Shown here: in pieces, positions 24,741 through 37,348 of the stretch | How the letters are laid out: every line of letters begins with the position of its first letter | Numbering within the stretch: the stretch's first letter is position 1 | From: Nissolia schottii | Taxonomy: Eukaryota; Streptophyta; Magnoliopsida; Fabales; Fabaceae | Direction of reading: 5' to 3' | Assembly (NCBI GenBank): GCA_003254905.1 | Contig: QANU01048826.1 | Coordinates: 85,937 to 149,936, forward strand | Length of the DNA stretch: 64,000 nt | Program-made: the position numbers and the translations under genes | The notes under the pieces: model-generated | Told to the model about the DNA's origin: nothing | The model's database searches: none | What the model saw: only the letters and a program-made list of their open reading frames with translations

Positions 24741-24895
24741 TTTCAGTGTAAAACTTTTTTACACTGTCAACCAATCAAATTTCATCACATAAGTAAAAAT
24801 CAATTGACTTCTCTCCCACTATTTGAAAAGTCATGCAACTGAGAGTGATTTAATTGAATGACAGTATAAAAAACTTGAAACTGTCAATGAATAGT
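24741..24895. repeat. MITE-like short inverted-repeat element
   Basis: Contains tcagtgtaaaacttttttac and, near its other end, gacagtataaaaaacttgaaactgtc, giving opposed ends around a short AT-rich core. No coding capacity. It lies just downstream of the heme oxygenase gene. Confidence 0.35.
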
Positions 24896-25003
24896 AATTA
24901 AATCCTATTTTTAAAACCAAGTTTTGCTTATGCCAAACCATGTTTTTGGCTTGCACTAAGCAGTTTTATATGAATAATTACCAGGGTAATAGGTCACCCA
25001 TTA

Positions 25004-26482
25004 TCAAGACAGAATTAAACGGAGAATCTCTCCTGAGAACTTGAAAGATTTTTCTGTTTCTTCCAGACAGTGGTTCTTCTCTTCCCGAGTCCATTCCTGA
25101 TAAAATAACATAGGATACCAAATGATATACTCATCACACTATCTCAAAATCTGAAAGCTATCATTTATCATTGTAAAGGCACAATAGAAATCAAGCTATT
25201 GGTTGTTTCTCAGAAGATTGTAAGGAAATATAAGGGCAGTCCAATGGATGAGGCTCTTCCAAGCTCCGCAAGCGGAGAGGTTGCTTTTAGGATTTGAACC
25301 GTAACCTTTAAGTCACAAGGCAACAACTTTACCATTGTGCCAAGATTCAATAGTAAAAATGTGTGCAAGGAGTTAAGAGTTTGAGAAACTTACTTCTGCA
25401 ACATTATTCAACTTGTCCCTCACATTCTGCAACAATTGGGAAAGGTCCCCATCCCATTTATAAAACTCCAACTCCTTGTTGTTCAGTATCTTTTCGGCAA
25501 CCTGTCAAGGTTAAGATGCGTGAAGGTATTGATTATGAAAAGGATACACTAACATTCATCATTAGTTTTACCTCATCAGGTGAAAATGACACAGAAACGT
25601 ATTAGAACATATTAAACCTTTCTTCTTACTCTCACGAGAAGAATATACAATGTTGAGAGAACCATTTCCTCCTGGATACTGCAACATATCCACCCAGAAG
25701 TGGTAGGAACCACACTTTTTTTTCTTCTTTTGATAGTTTCACACTCACCAAAGACCCAAAAATATTGGGGAGAGAGGGTCAAGGGCCAAGGGCCAAGGGC
25801 CAAGGGCCAAATACATATCAAATGACAAGGCAAAGAAAATTACCCCAGAAAGAAAAAACAAGGCCAAAAAAACCAGCAGAAAATTACACCAGAGCAAAAA
25901 AAAACAGCTTCATCCTAACAGCATTCCACCTATATTGCCCACTACCCACCAAGGTGGCTTGAAAACTCACAGAAGTTACCATGTAGGAACAGACTTGAAA
26001 ACACAGCAAGCAGCAGACCAACAACCACATAATCCAAAATCAGATCTATAGCAGAGCTTAAAAGTAGCAAACCCACCAAATTCAGAAGCGCAAATGCCAA
26101 ACCACCAAAACGGAGTCAGAACCAACCCCTTCAGCATGGCGATCAAGGTTGGATCCAACCACTAAGAATGAATACACCAGCACCCAATTTATCCACCATA
26201 TATTACCAAAACAAAATACACACGAGATCTTTAGCTAAGGCAAAGCACACAATGAATCTTTCATGACAAACCCATATTAATATACTTACCTTTCGAGATG
26301 TATATCCAAACCACAACACAGCAGCAAGACACTAACCAAAACAGAGCCAGGCATTTCACACCTCCCCTGAATCATTACTGATACTGCCCCCATATAAGGA
26401 TTGATTCCGGCCCCTTCGTCAGTGCCATCAAGGCTGGAAACAACCCATTCAACTGTTGACGATAAACCCCAAAACCAAAACC

Positions 26483-26540
<58 letters not shown>

Positions 26541-29500
26541 AACACACACACATCCTAAGCACAGACAGGTGATTATCAATTATAAATTCCACAAGCCACC
26601 AACTCTAACACAATGTACACTCACACCTTTAGCCTCCATTGATTACCCAAAATAGCATAATTTCTTTAGCTTACTCAAAGGACCTCAGTTTCTGATCAAA
26701 AATGCTGATTAATCAATTCTTTCTCTTGTATGATTATTGATTAATTAGAAACGACACTATATAAATATTTGCTCCCAGGTTGCATTTCAACATTCAGTTG
26801 TGCTTAGAATAGCATGTTTTACAATAAATAAATAAGCTTATAATAAAAATGCTTCAGAGATGGCTTTCGACTTAAAAGATTTCATGAGTGCAAAATATGC
26901 TCTTCAAACACACACGTTCAACTAGCTATATCAAGTAATTACACAAGGAAGTATTTCATGAAAATAATAAAACATCAAGAAAAAAAAACTCGAAAATAGA
27001 ACATCTCAAATGGTGGCTGGCTGGCTTGACAACCAGCAAGAAATTCTGAGTAATCAAGTTTTTGTATTGGGAGATAGTTCTATCAGGGTTCTTTTTTATT
27101 ATAAAGACTTGGTGGCCTTGGAACCCGACCTGCAAGAAGGGGTACTAAGGACCAGGTTTGATTCCTTAGATGAGCCCAATACTCGTCTTTCATGGCATCA
27201 AGACATTTGGGATCAGCCATAGCTTTCTGTTAGGAACCAAGTACCAAGAGACAAAAAATAAGAATCATCTGAGTGATAAGGTGATAACATTGCAGTACCA
27301 AGAGACGAAAAATACGCTTTATGTTTATTATTCACACTCAGAGAAAACAAAAGGTTGCTAGGTATTTGAGAGACCCAGTAACTCCCATTTCCAAGTCCTT
27401 TCCAAATTTGAGATACCACCCTCAGTATCCGTCCCTTTGCCTATATAGTTCTAACCACCTTCCCACCTATTCTGAACATTTCTCTCTTCTGTCTAGCCTT
27501 GCCTAGTTGGCATGGCTAGTCATAAAAACCCTCACCCATGCCATTACCACACACCCCACATATATCAGCCACTAGGGAAATTAATAACAGCATTAGTAAC
27601 AATATTAGGGAACCTAACACTTCAGTAACTGTATTACAGTAAATGTAAGTGAGAAATAATTTGGGATTAAGTCAGGTCTTAACGTTACTTGATTTGGACG
27701 TGGTTTGCAGAAGCCAAATGGATCTAGGCAGGGGTGAAGGTTGAGGTGGAAAAGAGGTTGAAGTAGGATAAGAGGGAAGGAAGGTATGAGATGGCGATAA
27801 GGACAAAGGAGAGGAGGGGGTGGTATAAGGGAAAGGTGAGACAGGGACTAGTAGTCAATAGTTAGGTGGGATAGGTTTGGATAACATGGTTAGGGGTGGG
27901 TGTAAGGGAGGATGAAGTAGCTGGTGACGGGTGACTGGTGACAGTTGAGCGGACAGGTGAAAAGGGAACCTAAACTGAATATCAGATACTTGGAGATGTA
28001 GATTCTTCCATTGGCAGCATAGCCTGTGTTTGAGACTATATAATCAAGGAATGTACACTGAAGATTTAAATTCAAGTTTGTGTTTGAGAAAGGTATAACA
28101 AGAGCAACACAAGTAGATTCCCAAACTTCCCGTGCATAGTCACAAACAAGCACTCTCATCAGAACTGATCTTGACATTAACACTAGCAGCCATGAGAGCA
28201 AGAATATTTTTTTCTTTTTCGGATAAAAGAAGAATTTCATCAAGAAGAGAAAGAATTATAGAAAGTAAAAGGATAAGAGATCCTCTATAAAGAGACAAGA
28301 ACAAAAACCAAAAAGCTATCAAAGGAATAAAGCTTTCCAATCTCTCAAAATATATGTGAGGGAAAATCCTCAAAAAAGATTGTGAGTTTTACACCAAACA
28401 AATGATAAACGCCTAATCTTCTCTCACAATACATGATTGTCTGAGAAATTGTCACTGAAGATGTGAGAGTTGTGTTCTAGCCAGATACACCAAATAATGG
28501 CAAATATAGCACATTGCCACAAGTATTTTAGCTTCCTTTTTCCTCCCAAAGCCAGCAAATCTAGTTTAAAAAAAAGTATCTACGGTTGCCGGACACACCC
28601 AAGATTCACGAAAGATCCCAAACAGATTATCCCATAGGAAGCTAGCTGCAAGAGTTGATCTTGCTGCTCCCATAATGAATAATTCTCACTTATTCTTTGA
28701 TCCAATTCATCTTTAGACGATGTATCACCCAATTCTACTCTTGAGCCACTACTTGAGAACACAAACACTGCACCACACCCAATTAATCCTCCATGATCTG
28801 CAACCACTCTTTAACTAACTCATTATCTATGTAAATGCCACTTGGCTAATTATGCTTAGTTAGCTGAACTAGTTAGTTACTTAGCAGTTATGTTAGTTAT
28901 CATAGCTTACCATATAGCACTTTGTATATAAGCAACACACTTGTACAGATAGAACTCATGTTGTCAATTGTATGGTGGAATATTAAGAAATTGATCCTTC
29001 TCTTTCTATCTGGAGATTCATCATCCACCTTGTGTGCTTCTCCTTTAATGTCATTTTCTCTCAACCTTAATTCATCTTCCTCTCTGCTTTAGCATTGTTA
29101 TGGTATTTGAGTTCCTTGTTTAAGGAGTTCTACTGTGCAAATCTTTGAGATCAATGGCAAATCCAATTGATGAAAATCTTCCTTCCGCGAATCAAGAAAC
29201 TCATTACAGCGTTCGATGCTGATAACCAGATAGGATCGAGCTTCAATCAAGGGAATCGAGCTCCAATCCTTGACGCTCATAACCAAAGAGGATCAAGCGC
29301 CAATCAATTTAATCTCCCGAATCAATTCCAAGGTTCGAATCAATTTCAATTCATGAACCCTATGCAAAACCCTAAACCCCTATTTTCTCCACCCTAGTGA
29401 AAACCCTGGAGCCTCTCTAGTCTCTGTTGGTCTCACCTCACAAAACTACCACACATGGGCAAGAACCATGCACCTAGTGTTGAAATACAAAAACAAAATC

Positions 29501-31887
29501 ACATTTGTGGATGGATCGATCGCAAAACCCAGCACGGATGATCTGCTGTTTGAATCTTCAGGCAGATGCAACACATATGTGGTGTCTTGGATCAGTTCTT
29601 CTTTGAGTCCAAAGATCTTGAGCAGCATCTTTTGGATTGAAGATGCTCATGAGCTATGAGAAGACTTGAGGCAAAGGTATTATCAAGAAGATGAATTCCG
29701 CATAGCTGCATTACAAGAAGAGTTATTTGTGATCAAGCAAGGTGAGATGTCTATCACTTCATACTTTTCCTAATTGAAATTGGTTTGGGAGAGTTAGATA
29801 GCTTTAGGCCAATCCCAAGTTGTCCATGTAGAACAAGATGCAAGTGTGGTCTAGGTGTGATAAGAGAATATAGAAAAGTTGACTGTGTGATTAGGTTCTT
29901 GAGAGGGCTTAATGAACAATACACGCATGTGTGATCTCAGGTGATGCTTATGAGACCAATACCTGAGATCAACACTGTGTTTTCCTTGCTAACCCAGCAG
30001 GAAAGACAAAATGTGCATAGAGGTTCTAGGAGTAATAACTCTGATGAGTAACACTGACACAACTGAAACAAATGGATTCTTTGCAAAAGGAAGCTCCAAG
30101 GGAAGAGGTGGCAAAAGCCAATCTTCAAGGAGACGAGGCACAAGGAGAGGACAGCCCAATAGGCCATATTGCACTCATTGCAAGAAACACAGTCACACGA
30201 TAAAAGAATGCTGGGAAAAGCATGGATATTTTCCCCATATCAAGCCTTGTGTCAGTAACATCAATAGTGTTTCCTCTGAGAAAAATGATGATGAGGAATG
30301 AAGCAGAATGCAACTCTGGAAAGGGTAATAATTAGGAGGATACAGGGATTATTTGATGTTAATTTAGAAGGAACCAGTGAGGTCAAATCAATGTAGCAAA
30401 GAATTTTATGACCTCTGGTTGCTGCAATTGATGGTGACTAAACCTGAGGAATGGGACGAAGAATGAGGAGAAGAACGGAAAGGCGGTTGTGGGGAGATGT
30501 GAATGATGGAGCTATCAGGATCAACCCTAAGGGAAAAGTCCGCTCTAAACACACATTAGATTTAGTAACTAGAGAGCAAAGTGTGAGAAAATCAGAGCAA
30601 GTGCAAGAAAATGAAGAGAAAATTTGACTCTATGAGAAACCGAATATTCCATATATGTGTAAAATGAATCTCAAAAGAGTCCTATTGATTACAGAATACA
30701 TACAGATCAATATAATGGGTTGATTCTAATACACTACCCTCCAACTGGTTCTAACAGGATTTTACTAACAATTAAGTAACTCAAACAGAATACAAATGTC
30801 ACTGACATAGCACGTGACAGAAACTGAAGCAAGTTTACGCAGCATTGGGTACTCTAACACACAACATAACCTAACCTCTTTTTCATGCATGAGACTGATT
30901 ACCTTTTTTCCAATCATTCGACCACCAGCTGTATGGGCAAAGTAGATGTTGTAAAAGTGGCAAATGAAGGCTTGGGGATCTTTCGATGATAACTCCATAA
31001 GATATTGGGCATAGGTATGACCAGGAGAGGAAGGTTCAGGAATGGTATGGCCTTGTTCCTTAAACCACTCCAAATCTTTTTCCAAACTTGCAGACCTTTC
31101 CAATCCTGTATTCCTGAATTCAGCATCTACACAAGAAACGCAGAAGCTTCAGCTTTTGAAAATCAGATTATGTCATAGATACATACGGCAAAGAACACCA
31201 ACATATTAGTTGTTGATATGCTATAGAAGACAAACAAACTAATAACAGAAACAAACCCTTAGAATGGAAAGGTATTTGAAAGAAACAACAATGGACAAGT
31301 CCCAAAATACCAGGAAGCTAAAAGATACATTATTAGGAATAGTATTTAATTCTTTTGCAATTGTTTTCCACGAAATTATAACTCAACTTCGCACAGTGAG
31401 AAGGCTGGACACTATAACCCCCAAAAAAGCCTTAGAAAGAATCAGCAGGCAGATAAAAGGAAAAGCAATCACTCTGAGACCCTATTCACATGAAATGAAG
31501 GACAATCAAAGAAGTGAGCCATGTGATTGTAGGGGTGGGGATAAGATGAAGCACTCTCAAGGATCATAAGCATCTAGATGTCACAGTACTCACTTTGCAA
31601 TGGACTTGGGGGCAAAGCCTCACACTGCCACCTATTACAAGATTTGAGAATAATATTCAAACAACTACAAATCACACCACAGAGAACACAAACGTATGTA
31701 TTATGTTTAAGTTTTTCTTAGCTCGTATAATCACCTCATAAGCAGTTAGCTCATAAGTCATAAAGATTACTGTAGTACACCAAATATTTCCAACATTGAA
31801 TGAAAAAGAAGAAAAAACGCTGAAATGTAAAATACAACCCTCCTAGCTAGAACCATTGATACGGCAAAGTGCAAAAGCGCGGATAAT

Positions 31888-31932
<45 letters not shown>

Positions 31933-32501
31933 ACAGCAATATCGAATTCTTTTCCTACTAAGTGAGCTGGGTTATATGGATAAAAAGGTGATCCTATCAT
32001 CATATATCAGGTCCATAACAACACAAATAAGTCTAGCGTCTGTCAGAAAGAGTGACATAAGAGAAACTCACATGAAGGATAAGCAGCTTCCTGAATGATC
32101 TTCTCCAGCGTATCATAAACCAACTTGCTGTCCACAAGGAACCTTAAGTAGCCATCAATAGTTGGGTCCCACTTGGTCACGGGTCTCTCCTCGGGTTCCT
32201 TCACCTCTTTCTCGCCCTCCTTAGCCTGCTCCCTTGTGTGTAACTTCATGGCCACAAACCTCATCTCTTCCACGAACCCCTTCGACTCACCAGGGTAACG
32301 CTTCTTGGGCTTCTCGGCCGTCGTTGCGGACACAGTAACGGCCTTCGTCGAAATCGAAGAAACCCCCATACGAGGAGGAGCCTGAAACTCCACCGGTAAC
32401 CTCCTTGGAAAGACAAAGGATCCGAATTGACGGGATGACGGGATACGGGGCTTGCAAAAAAGGGACTGAAATTGAGAAATTGGGCTTGTTAGTGAAGCCA
32501 T
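25004..32501 (-). CDS. HO1: Heme oxygenase 1 (plastid), complete, four exons, 284 residues
   Basis: Opens heme to biliverdin IXalpha with ferredoxin as reductant in the plastid; this is the first step of phytochrome chromophore synthesis (Arabidopsis HY1/HO1). Exons on the minus strand: 32501-32072, 31126-30903, 25501-25394 and 25096-25004 (stop TGA). Together they give 855 bp with no stop, and the length is close to the usual ~282. Residues 1-60 form a Ser-rich transit peptide. The conserved core starts at [20 protein letters not shown]. The proximal heme ligand is His88 in [14 protein letters not shown], and the distal-helix signature is [14 protein letters not shown]...AGGRMIGKK (about 195-218). 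The C-terminus [16 protein letters not shown] matches the family. Donors are GTGAGT, GTAATC and GTAAGT. Intron 2 is 5,401 bp and holds retrotransposon fragments; intron 3 holds a SINE. Confidence 0.95.
25215..25352 (-). mobile_element. tRNA-derived SINE in HO1 intron 3
   Basis: On the minus strand a pol III A box (TGGCACAATGGTAAAG, 25342-25327) and a B box (GGTTCAAATCC, 25300-25290) are correctly spaced, followed by a non-tRNA body with cctctccgcttgcggag. The sequence cannot fold as a full tRNA, so this is a SINE of the Au/TS-like plant type and not a tRNA gene. It lies between exons 3 and 4, in the same orientation as HO1. Confidence 0.7.
25776..25809 (+). repeat. Short tandem repeat, 7 bp units
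   Basis: About five head-to-tail copies of gggccaa within HO1 intron 2. Confidence 0.7.
26486..26539 (+). repeat. Long poly-A tract (about 53 A)
   Basis: An uninterrupted A run in HO1 intron 2, so poly-T/U in the transcript. It could be the tail of an old retrotransposed sequence, but I could not identify a body in front of it. Confidence 0.8.
27700..28100 (-). pseudogene. Ty1/copia pol fragment (after integrase), in HO1 intron 2
   Basis: On the minus strand the frame reads [19 protein letters not shown] and [12 protein letters not shown], matching the copia stretch usually written CxFLGYSxxHKGYxCLxxxGRxYxSRxVxFxE. A Pro/Ser-rich linker ([10 protein letters not shown]) follows, as in copia elements before the reverse transcriptase. 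Reverse transcriptase and RNase H were not found. Non-functional. Confidence 0.55.
28810..29100 (+). mobile_element. Copia LTR remnant
   Basis: Ends shortly before tggtatttgag at about 29101, a mutated initiator-Met primer-binding site. A TATA-like tatataag lies at about 28925. The left limit is approximate. It belongs to the gag fragment that follows. Confidence 0.5.
29154..30300 (+). pseudogene. Ty1/copia gag with zinc knuckle, frameshifted
   Basis: Starts at about the ATG at 29154 ([10 protein letters not shown]), then [42 protein letters not shown] and LWEDLRQRY-type gag motifs. A zinc knuckle at about 30168-30212 reads [14 protein letters not shown] (C-x2-C-x4-H-x4-C, complete). Several frameshifts or stops occur (near 29220, 29658, 29770, 29840 and 30048). 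No pol follows, so the element is gag-only. It lies in HO1 intron 2 in the opposite direction to the gene. Confidence 0.75.
31886..31929. repeat. (AT)n microsatellite
   Basis: Pure AT dinucleotide run in HO1 intron 1. Confidence 0.9.
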
Positions 32502-33206
32502 GGAGCGAACGCACCAAAGAAACCTTAGAAGAAGTGAGTGAAGCAGCTGTCGATGAAGAGAGAAGAGAGAGCGTGACGAAAGCGGTGAGAAATATATGAT
32601 TCAAAGTTGAAATAGTAACCTTAAAGTCAAAGCAACACTTCTGTGATTCTAATAGGAATTTGGATTATTAAAGAGACATTTTTTAAATTGTTGGTAATAT
32701 TATATCGAAAATGTTCTGTATACACCAATATATACATTTGTATATACACCTCTTATTTATACGGTATTAATGACAATTAATATGGAATACATTAAACTTT
32801 GCTTATTTAAAAACCACGCACTCACATGCGAATTTTCTTAACGTAATCAATCTCAAACATGACTTTTTCAACTATATCGTAACAGAATATGCATTGTGAG
32901 TTCAAAATCTGTCATAACCACCACAGAACCAAAAATACGAGCTCGTTTCAATAGAAAGCATCCTCAGAATCGAAAGCATTACCACAATTGGTCGTTGATA
33001 ATCTTAATCGCAATTTGTTGGTGATCGAAAATGGCAATGCAAGAAATCGTGATAATTTTTCTGTGTTTTTTTTAATTTTCATGGAGAGTTTTGTTCTTTC
33101 TTTATATTTCTGTGAAATTCTAGTGTGCTCAAAATTGATACGTTCTAATGCACATTCATCACTGACATGCATAATACAATAATGGAATGCACAAACATTG
33201 TTCAAT
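32502..33206. other. Upstream region of HO1
   Basis: AT-rich region holding the HO1 promoter. An upstream ATG on the minus strand at 32604 opens a frame that overlaps the HO1 start codon in another frame. If transcription starts above it, this would be an overlapping upstream open reading frame. No other gene seen. Confidence 0.4.
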
Positions 33207-33788
33207 AGGCCACAAGTTCTGTTTTTGTTGAGGAAGAAGAGGTACATTTTGATACATTATCAACCTTACAACAATTAATAGATAAACATTATAATAATGA
33301 ATAAACATTACTTGATGTGATATGCATAATACGTAACATATAGTTAAGCATTATGCAGAATCTGATGTATTATAGAAGTGCACAAACTTTATATGGGTTT
33401 GTGCAAAAACATTATATGATACTGTGCACAAACACAGGTTCTGTCGTTGTCGAGAAAGAAGAGGTGCATTTTGACACATTCTCAACCTTACAACAATTAA
33501 TGCACATACATTATAAACATGTGACACAAACTTTTATATATTCTCATGAGTAAACATTACTTGATGTAATATGCATAATACGTAACATACAGTTAAGCAT
33601 TATGCAGAATCTGATGTATTATAGAAGTGCACAAACTTTATATGGGTTTATGCACAAACATTAAATGATTCTATGCACAAACATTAGCCAACACGCCATA
33701 GTTTCTGTTGCTTGAGGAAGAAGAGTTGCATTTTGACACATTCTCAACTTTATAACTATTAATGTACATACACAATAAACATGTGACA
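33207..33788 (+). repeat. Imperfect tandem repeat, about 220-260 bp units
   Basis: Blocks starting near 33216, 33438 and 33701 share gttctgt..gaggaagaagaggt, a block around ttgacacattctcaacctta, and atacgtaacatatagttaag with its following sequence. The third unit is split by LTR B: its continuation, caaactaaaagaatat, resumes at 47472. Confidence 0.7.
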
Positions 33789-34274
33789 TGAAACACCCCT
33801 ACTAGCTGAAACACCCTAGCTAGTTGGCATATGCTTAAGTCATAGACTTTCCGGCTATGTGGTGCTCTTCTAGTGCTGCGAACCGCTATGGTTCTATATC
33901 TTGCTTTGAAATTAGGGTTTACAAAATATGGGCCAATTTTAAAAAAAAATCAGTGCAATCATACTATGAAAAATAATGAGCCATACGCATCATACATCGC
34001 ATAAGAGTATCGTAAAAAGGTAAGAGAAACACGAGTACGTACCTGGCGCACGACGAGTACCCGAAAAAAGTACACATACGGCCCAAAGTTACACACACAT
34101 AATTATACATTGATATTATCAGAATACATTGTTTCTCTCGAACATACATACATATTTGCTATCCTATATACCATAAAACACATACAAACATAACCTACGT
34201 CCACGGATGAGAACTACTCATTTCGGGTACAGTACACATCTACTGCTGCAAACACTGAGGGGGTCTTGTTGCGG

Positions 34275-34740
34275 CTACTCGTCGGAGTCCTCCTCTCGCT
34301 CCGCGGGATCCTCATCTCCCGCCGCCTCATCCTTACTGGAGAGGTCAGTTACCGCGGTGAAGTCGCGAGGTACGAATCTGCGTGGTAGCACTAGAAGTAC
34401 CATCTTCCTAGCGGTGGCACGTCGTCCTCATCTCCTGTCAGGCGGTGTAGACGACTCCAGATCTGCAACGGGCTCAGGCTCTAGCTCTGGCGATCACCCT
34501 CACCATTGACATGGATGGGATCGCGGCTACTACTCCCAGGGCGCTCATCGATCCAGATGGGACGCATGGGGGAGGATCCAGGCCCTCGAAGTCTATGTCT
34601 AGACTGCTCTGAAGTCTCTCCTAGCAGGTTAGTGGGGGCGAAGGTGCTGGTCTCAAGCAAAGTGTAGGTGCGGTAGTTGCGTTATCGCGAGCGAGTAAAA
34701 AACCATACGTCCTTTACAAGCGAGGAACCCATCCCTGCAA
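34275..34740 (-). other. Leader reading-frame remnant with acidic tail in LTR A
   Basis: On the minus strand, just after the hairpin, blocks IDFEGLDPPP (about 34590) and, in another frame, FVPRDFTAVTDLSSKDEAAG followed by DEDPAEREEDSDE and a stop at 34275. It corresponds in place and composition to the frames in B, D and E. It is interrupted by frameshifts. No known domain. Confidence 0.45.
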
Positions 34741-36415
34741 ATCTGGATTCATACACGAGTGGGAATAAGAACGACTTCGTTCTTAGTGGGAACTCGGCGT
34801 GGCTTCTATAGTTCAATTACTTGGGCAGAGTCCAGGCCACTCAGGAAAACCTCTACGTGTCATACATACTAATCTCCTACCAGTTATTATCTTATACCTA
34901 CATCCCGAGCAGCTTTACCTAAATTACTAGGTGATTAGATTACTACTCTTGTTATTACCTAGGCTTCGTGCTCATTAACTTTACGTTGCTACTCTTGGGT
35001 CGTTCCCTTGACGATACATAATGCATGAACATATATACATAATGCATAAGCAGATATACATACATACATACATATTCTCATACATTCAATCTCTCAATCA
35101 TACATATGACTATATAGTGCATGAGGGAATCTGGGAATCTCTTACGCATACTGGCTCACCCGGGTTAGCGTCCTTCTTCTTAGTCCTTTCACCCATGTAA
35201 CCGTGGCCTAAGTTACAACCTCTTTCTTGCAACTATTGTATCGACCCGGCAGCGCTCTTTACCAGAATGGTAGCAAACCATGTAAGGCTCATAGGAGGAA
35301 ATCATCGAATACAATAGGTTCAACCATCCCCCTAACAGGAATGGCGAGGGACCGGCCCTTGCGCGCGGTCAAGCGTGGTCGTCTTTCTCTGTACTCTTCT
35401 CTTTAATGGGGTCCCCCTTTTTTTCTTACAGGATTTGTCCTGTTCTCTTTCTTTTCTCTCGGGCCTTGGCCCATACTCTTCACTTTCTGAATCAGGTCTC
35501 TCTACCTGCGTTGGTCTGACCAACTCAGCTTGTCGAATTGGTGAGGGGTGTGTCTGTAAGACGTGCCAAGAGAATGGAATCTTCCTAGTCATATAACTAC
35601 TGACTCTGACTAAGGCCGTCCGAATCCTTGGTGATTGGGGCCTTAGTTCTCTGCTTTATTTCCTAGGGTTCAATTATGCACCTTTAAATTCACATGAATA
35701 CCTCTAGTGATCTAAGGTCGTCCTAACTCCTATGACGGCCATTCCTCATGATGCATGCTCTTGTTACATAAAGGTACCCATAACTATGCATGATGGATCC
35801 CATAGAACCTTTAAAAACACAAGTTTCCAGTGAGCATTCAAATGAATAGGGTTTTAGTATTCGATCGATTCTTTCATTCGATTGCCCTTGGGAATTCAAT
35901 CGACTGAAATCCTTTTCAGGCTTTCACTCTATTGAAATCTTCATTCATTCAACTGAAATCCCAAGATCTTTCATTCGAATCCCTTGGGAATTCAATCAAA
36001 TCCCACATTGAAAAAATCACCCCCGAGAGTAACTTCTCGAGGGGTTTTCTCACCGTAACATTTTCGTTTCCACAGTGATCCAATCAGTGCAGTTATGGTT
36101 TCCAAACATCAAAATATCAAAATCGAACCTTCATAACTTATTCTCTACAGTTGGTACAAAATAGTTTTGCATTCCAATACACAAAAACATATATAAACAG
36201 TCATGAAATAAACCACATAGACAGCGGGCTTAGAGTTACCCACATCCGATGTAGATTCCGGTTGGATATCTTCGATGCTGGCCACAACCTGGTTGCAACG
36301 GCATGCTTCGGCGATTTTTCCAAGACTTTGTCAAGAATCCGAGATGTATCCGAACGGGACTGGTGTTTGTGAAAAAAGGAAAAGTTACGTAAACTTTTTT
36401 AAAACCCTAGGTGGC

Positions 36416-36423
36416 TATTTATA
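36416..36423 (-). promoter_or_regulatory. TATA box of LTR A
   Basis: TATAAATA on the minus strand within ctataaatagcc, conserved in the family. Confidence 0.45.
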
Positions 36424-37348
36424 GTCTTTCTATTTTGCTTTTCCCTTTTTCTTTTTCCTTCTTCCTTTCTTTTATTATTTTTATTATTATTTAGTATTTA
36501 CTGAGGTAAATATCTCCTAAGGGAGATTAATCCCCCCCAAGGCTGGTTTTGGTCCCGTTTGATCGCGTTTTGTTCAATATCTCACACACCAGTTGCCCTA
36601 AAAATATTTCGAGCATACCGTCGTAATCCATTGATTTTTTCCTTCGACCAGGGAGCTACCACTCAGGAATTTTTGACCATCTTACCGCGTCCGAAAATTC
36701 CATGAGTACTTTTCGGTATCTGAAACGAATCTCGTTCGAGTCGAAACTCTTTCGAGCGCACCGAAAAATTTCCTGGACAATAAAAAACCTAATCCTGGCC
36801 GCTAATCTGTAAAGGTTACAGGTTAAATTCTCCTCTCTTACTTTCCAAACCGTCTTCCGATTGCCCGCGACGGCATAACCAACGGGTTTTCCGTACGCGG
36901 AAGAATCGGGTTGTTACACTAGCCATTTACTCTATAGTCGTAAATGCATCTTATAGGGTTGTTGTCTGCTTTGGTTGGGATTACTTATAGTCCCTATACT
37001 TTAGAAAATAATTTGTTTATTAAAGTATGGACCGGTTTAAAACTATTTTATACATATTCATGATTGAAATATGAGTCGCGCTTGAATGGAATGTACAGAA
37101 AACGATAAAGCCTCATGGTATAACACTAGTTCTTCGAGGCATATAGAATGAACCATCACATAATAAGTGTCATCACATAATCGGTCCCATACAATTAAGT
37201 CAGTTAATAATTTACATAATACAATTAATTCCACATTTACACATAGCATAATACAAGAAAAGGCCCGTCTGTTGCGTCTGTACAAGGGTTGCTATTGACT
37301 ATGTTACTGTCTTGCCACTACTCTTCCTCAGAATCCTCGTCTAGGTCT

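Larger units (their letters stand above)
33807..36918 (-). mobile_element. Solo LTR A, nested in B, 3,112 bp
   Basis: Ends tgaaacaccctagc and gggttgttaca are flanked by the exact duplication ctagc (33802-33806 and 36919-36923). A TATA box on the minus strand lies at 36416-36423, 495 bp from the 5' terminus. Words of the type attcaatcga / cattcgattg occur at 35860-36005. Confidence 0.9.

Noticed and set aside
25286..25352. tRNA gene
   Set aside because: Has pol III A and B boxes but no cloverleaf or acceptor stem; fits a SINE better.
26286..26579. 97-codon frame with a long Phe/Lys run
   Set aside because: It only translates the poly-A tract; no protein evidence.
27010..27222. 70-codon frame in HO1 intron 2
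   Set aside because: May be a retroelement scrap, but no domain could be named with confidence.
34207..34509. 100-codon plus-strand Ser-rich frame
   Set aside because: Antisense of the acidic/Gly-rich leader region of LTR A.
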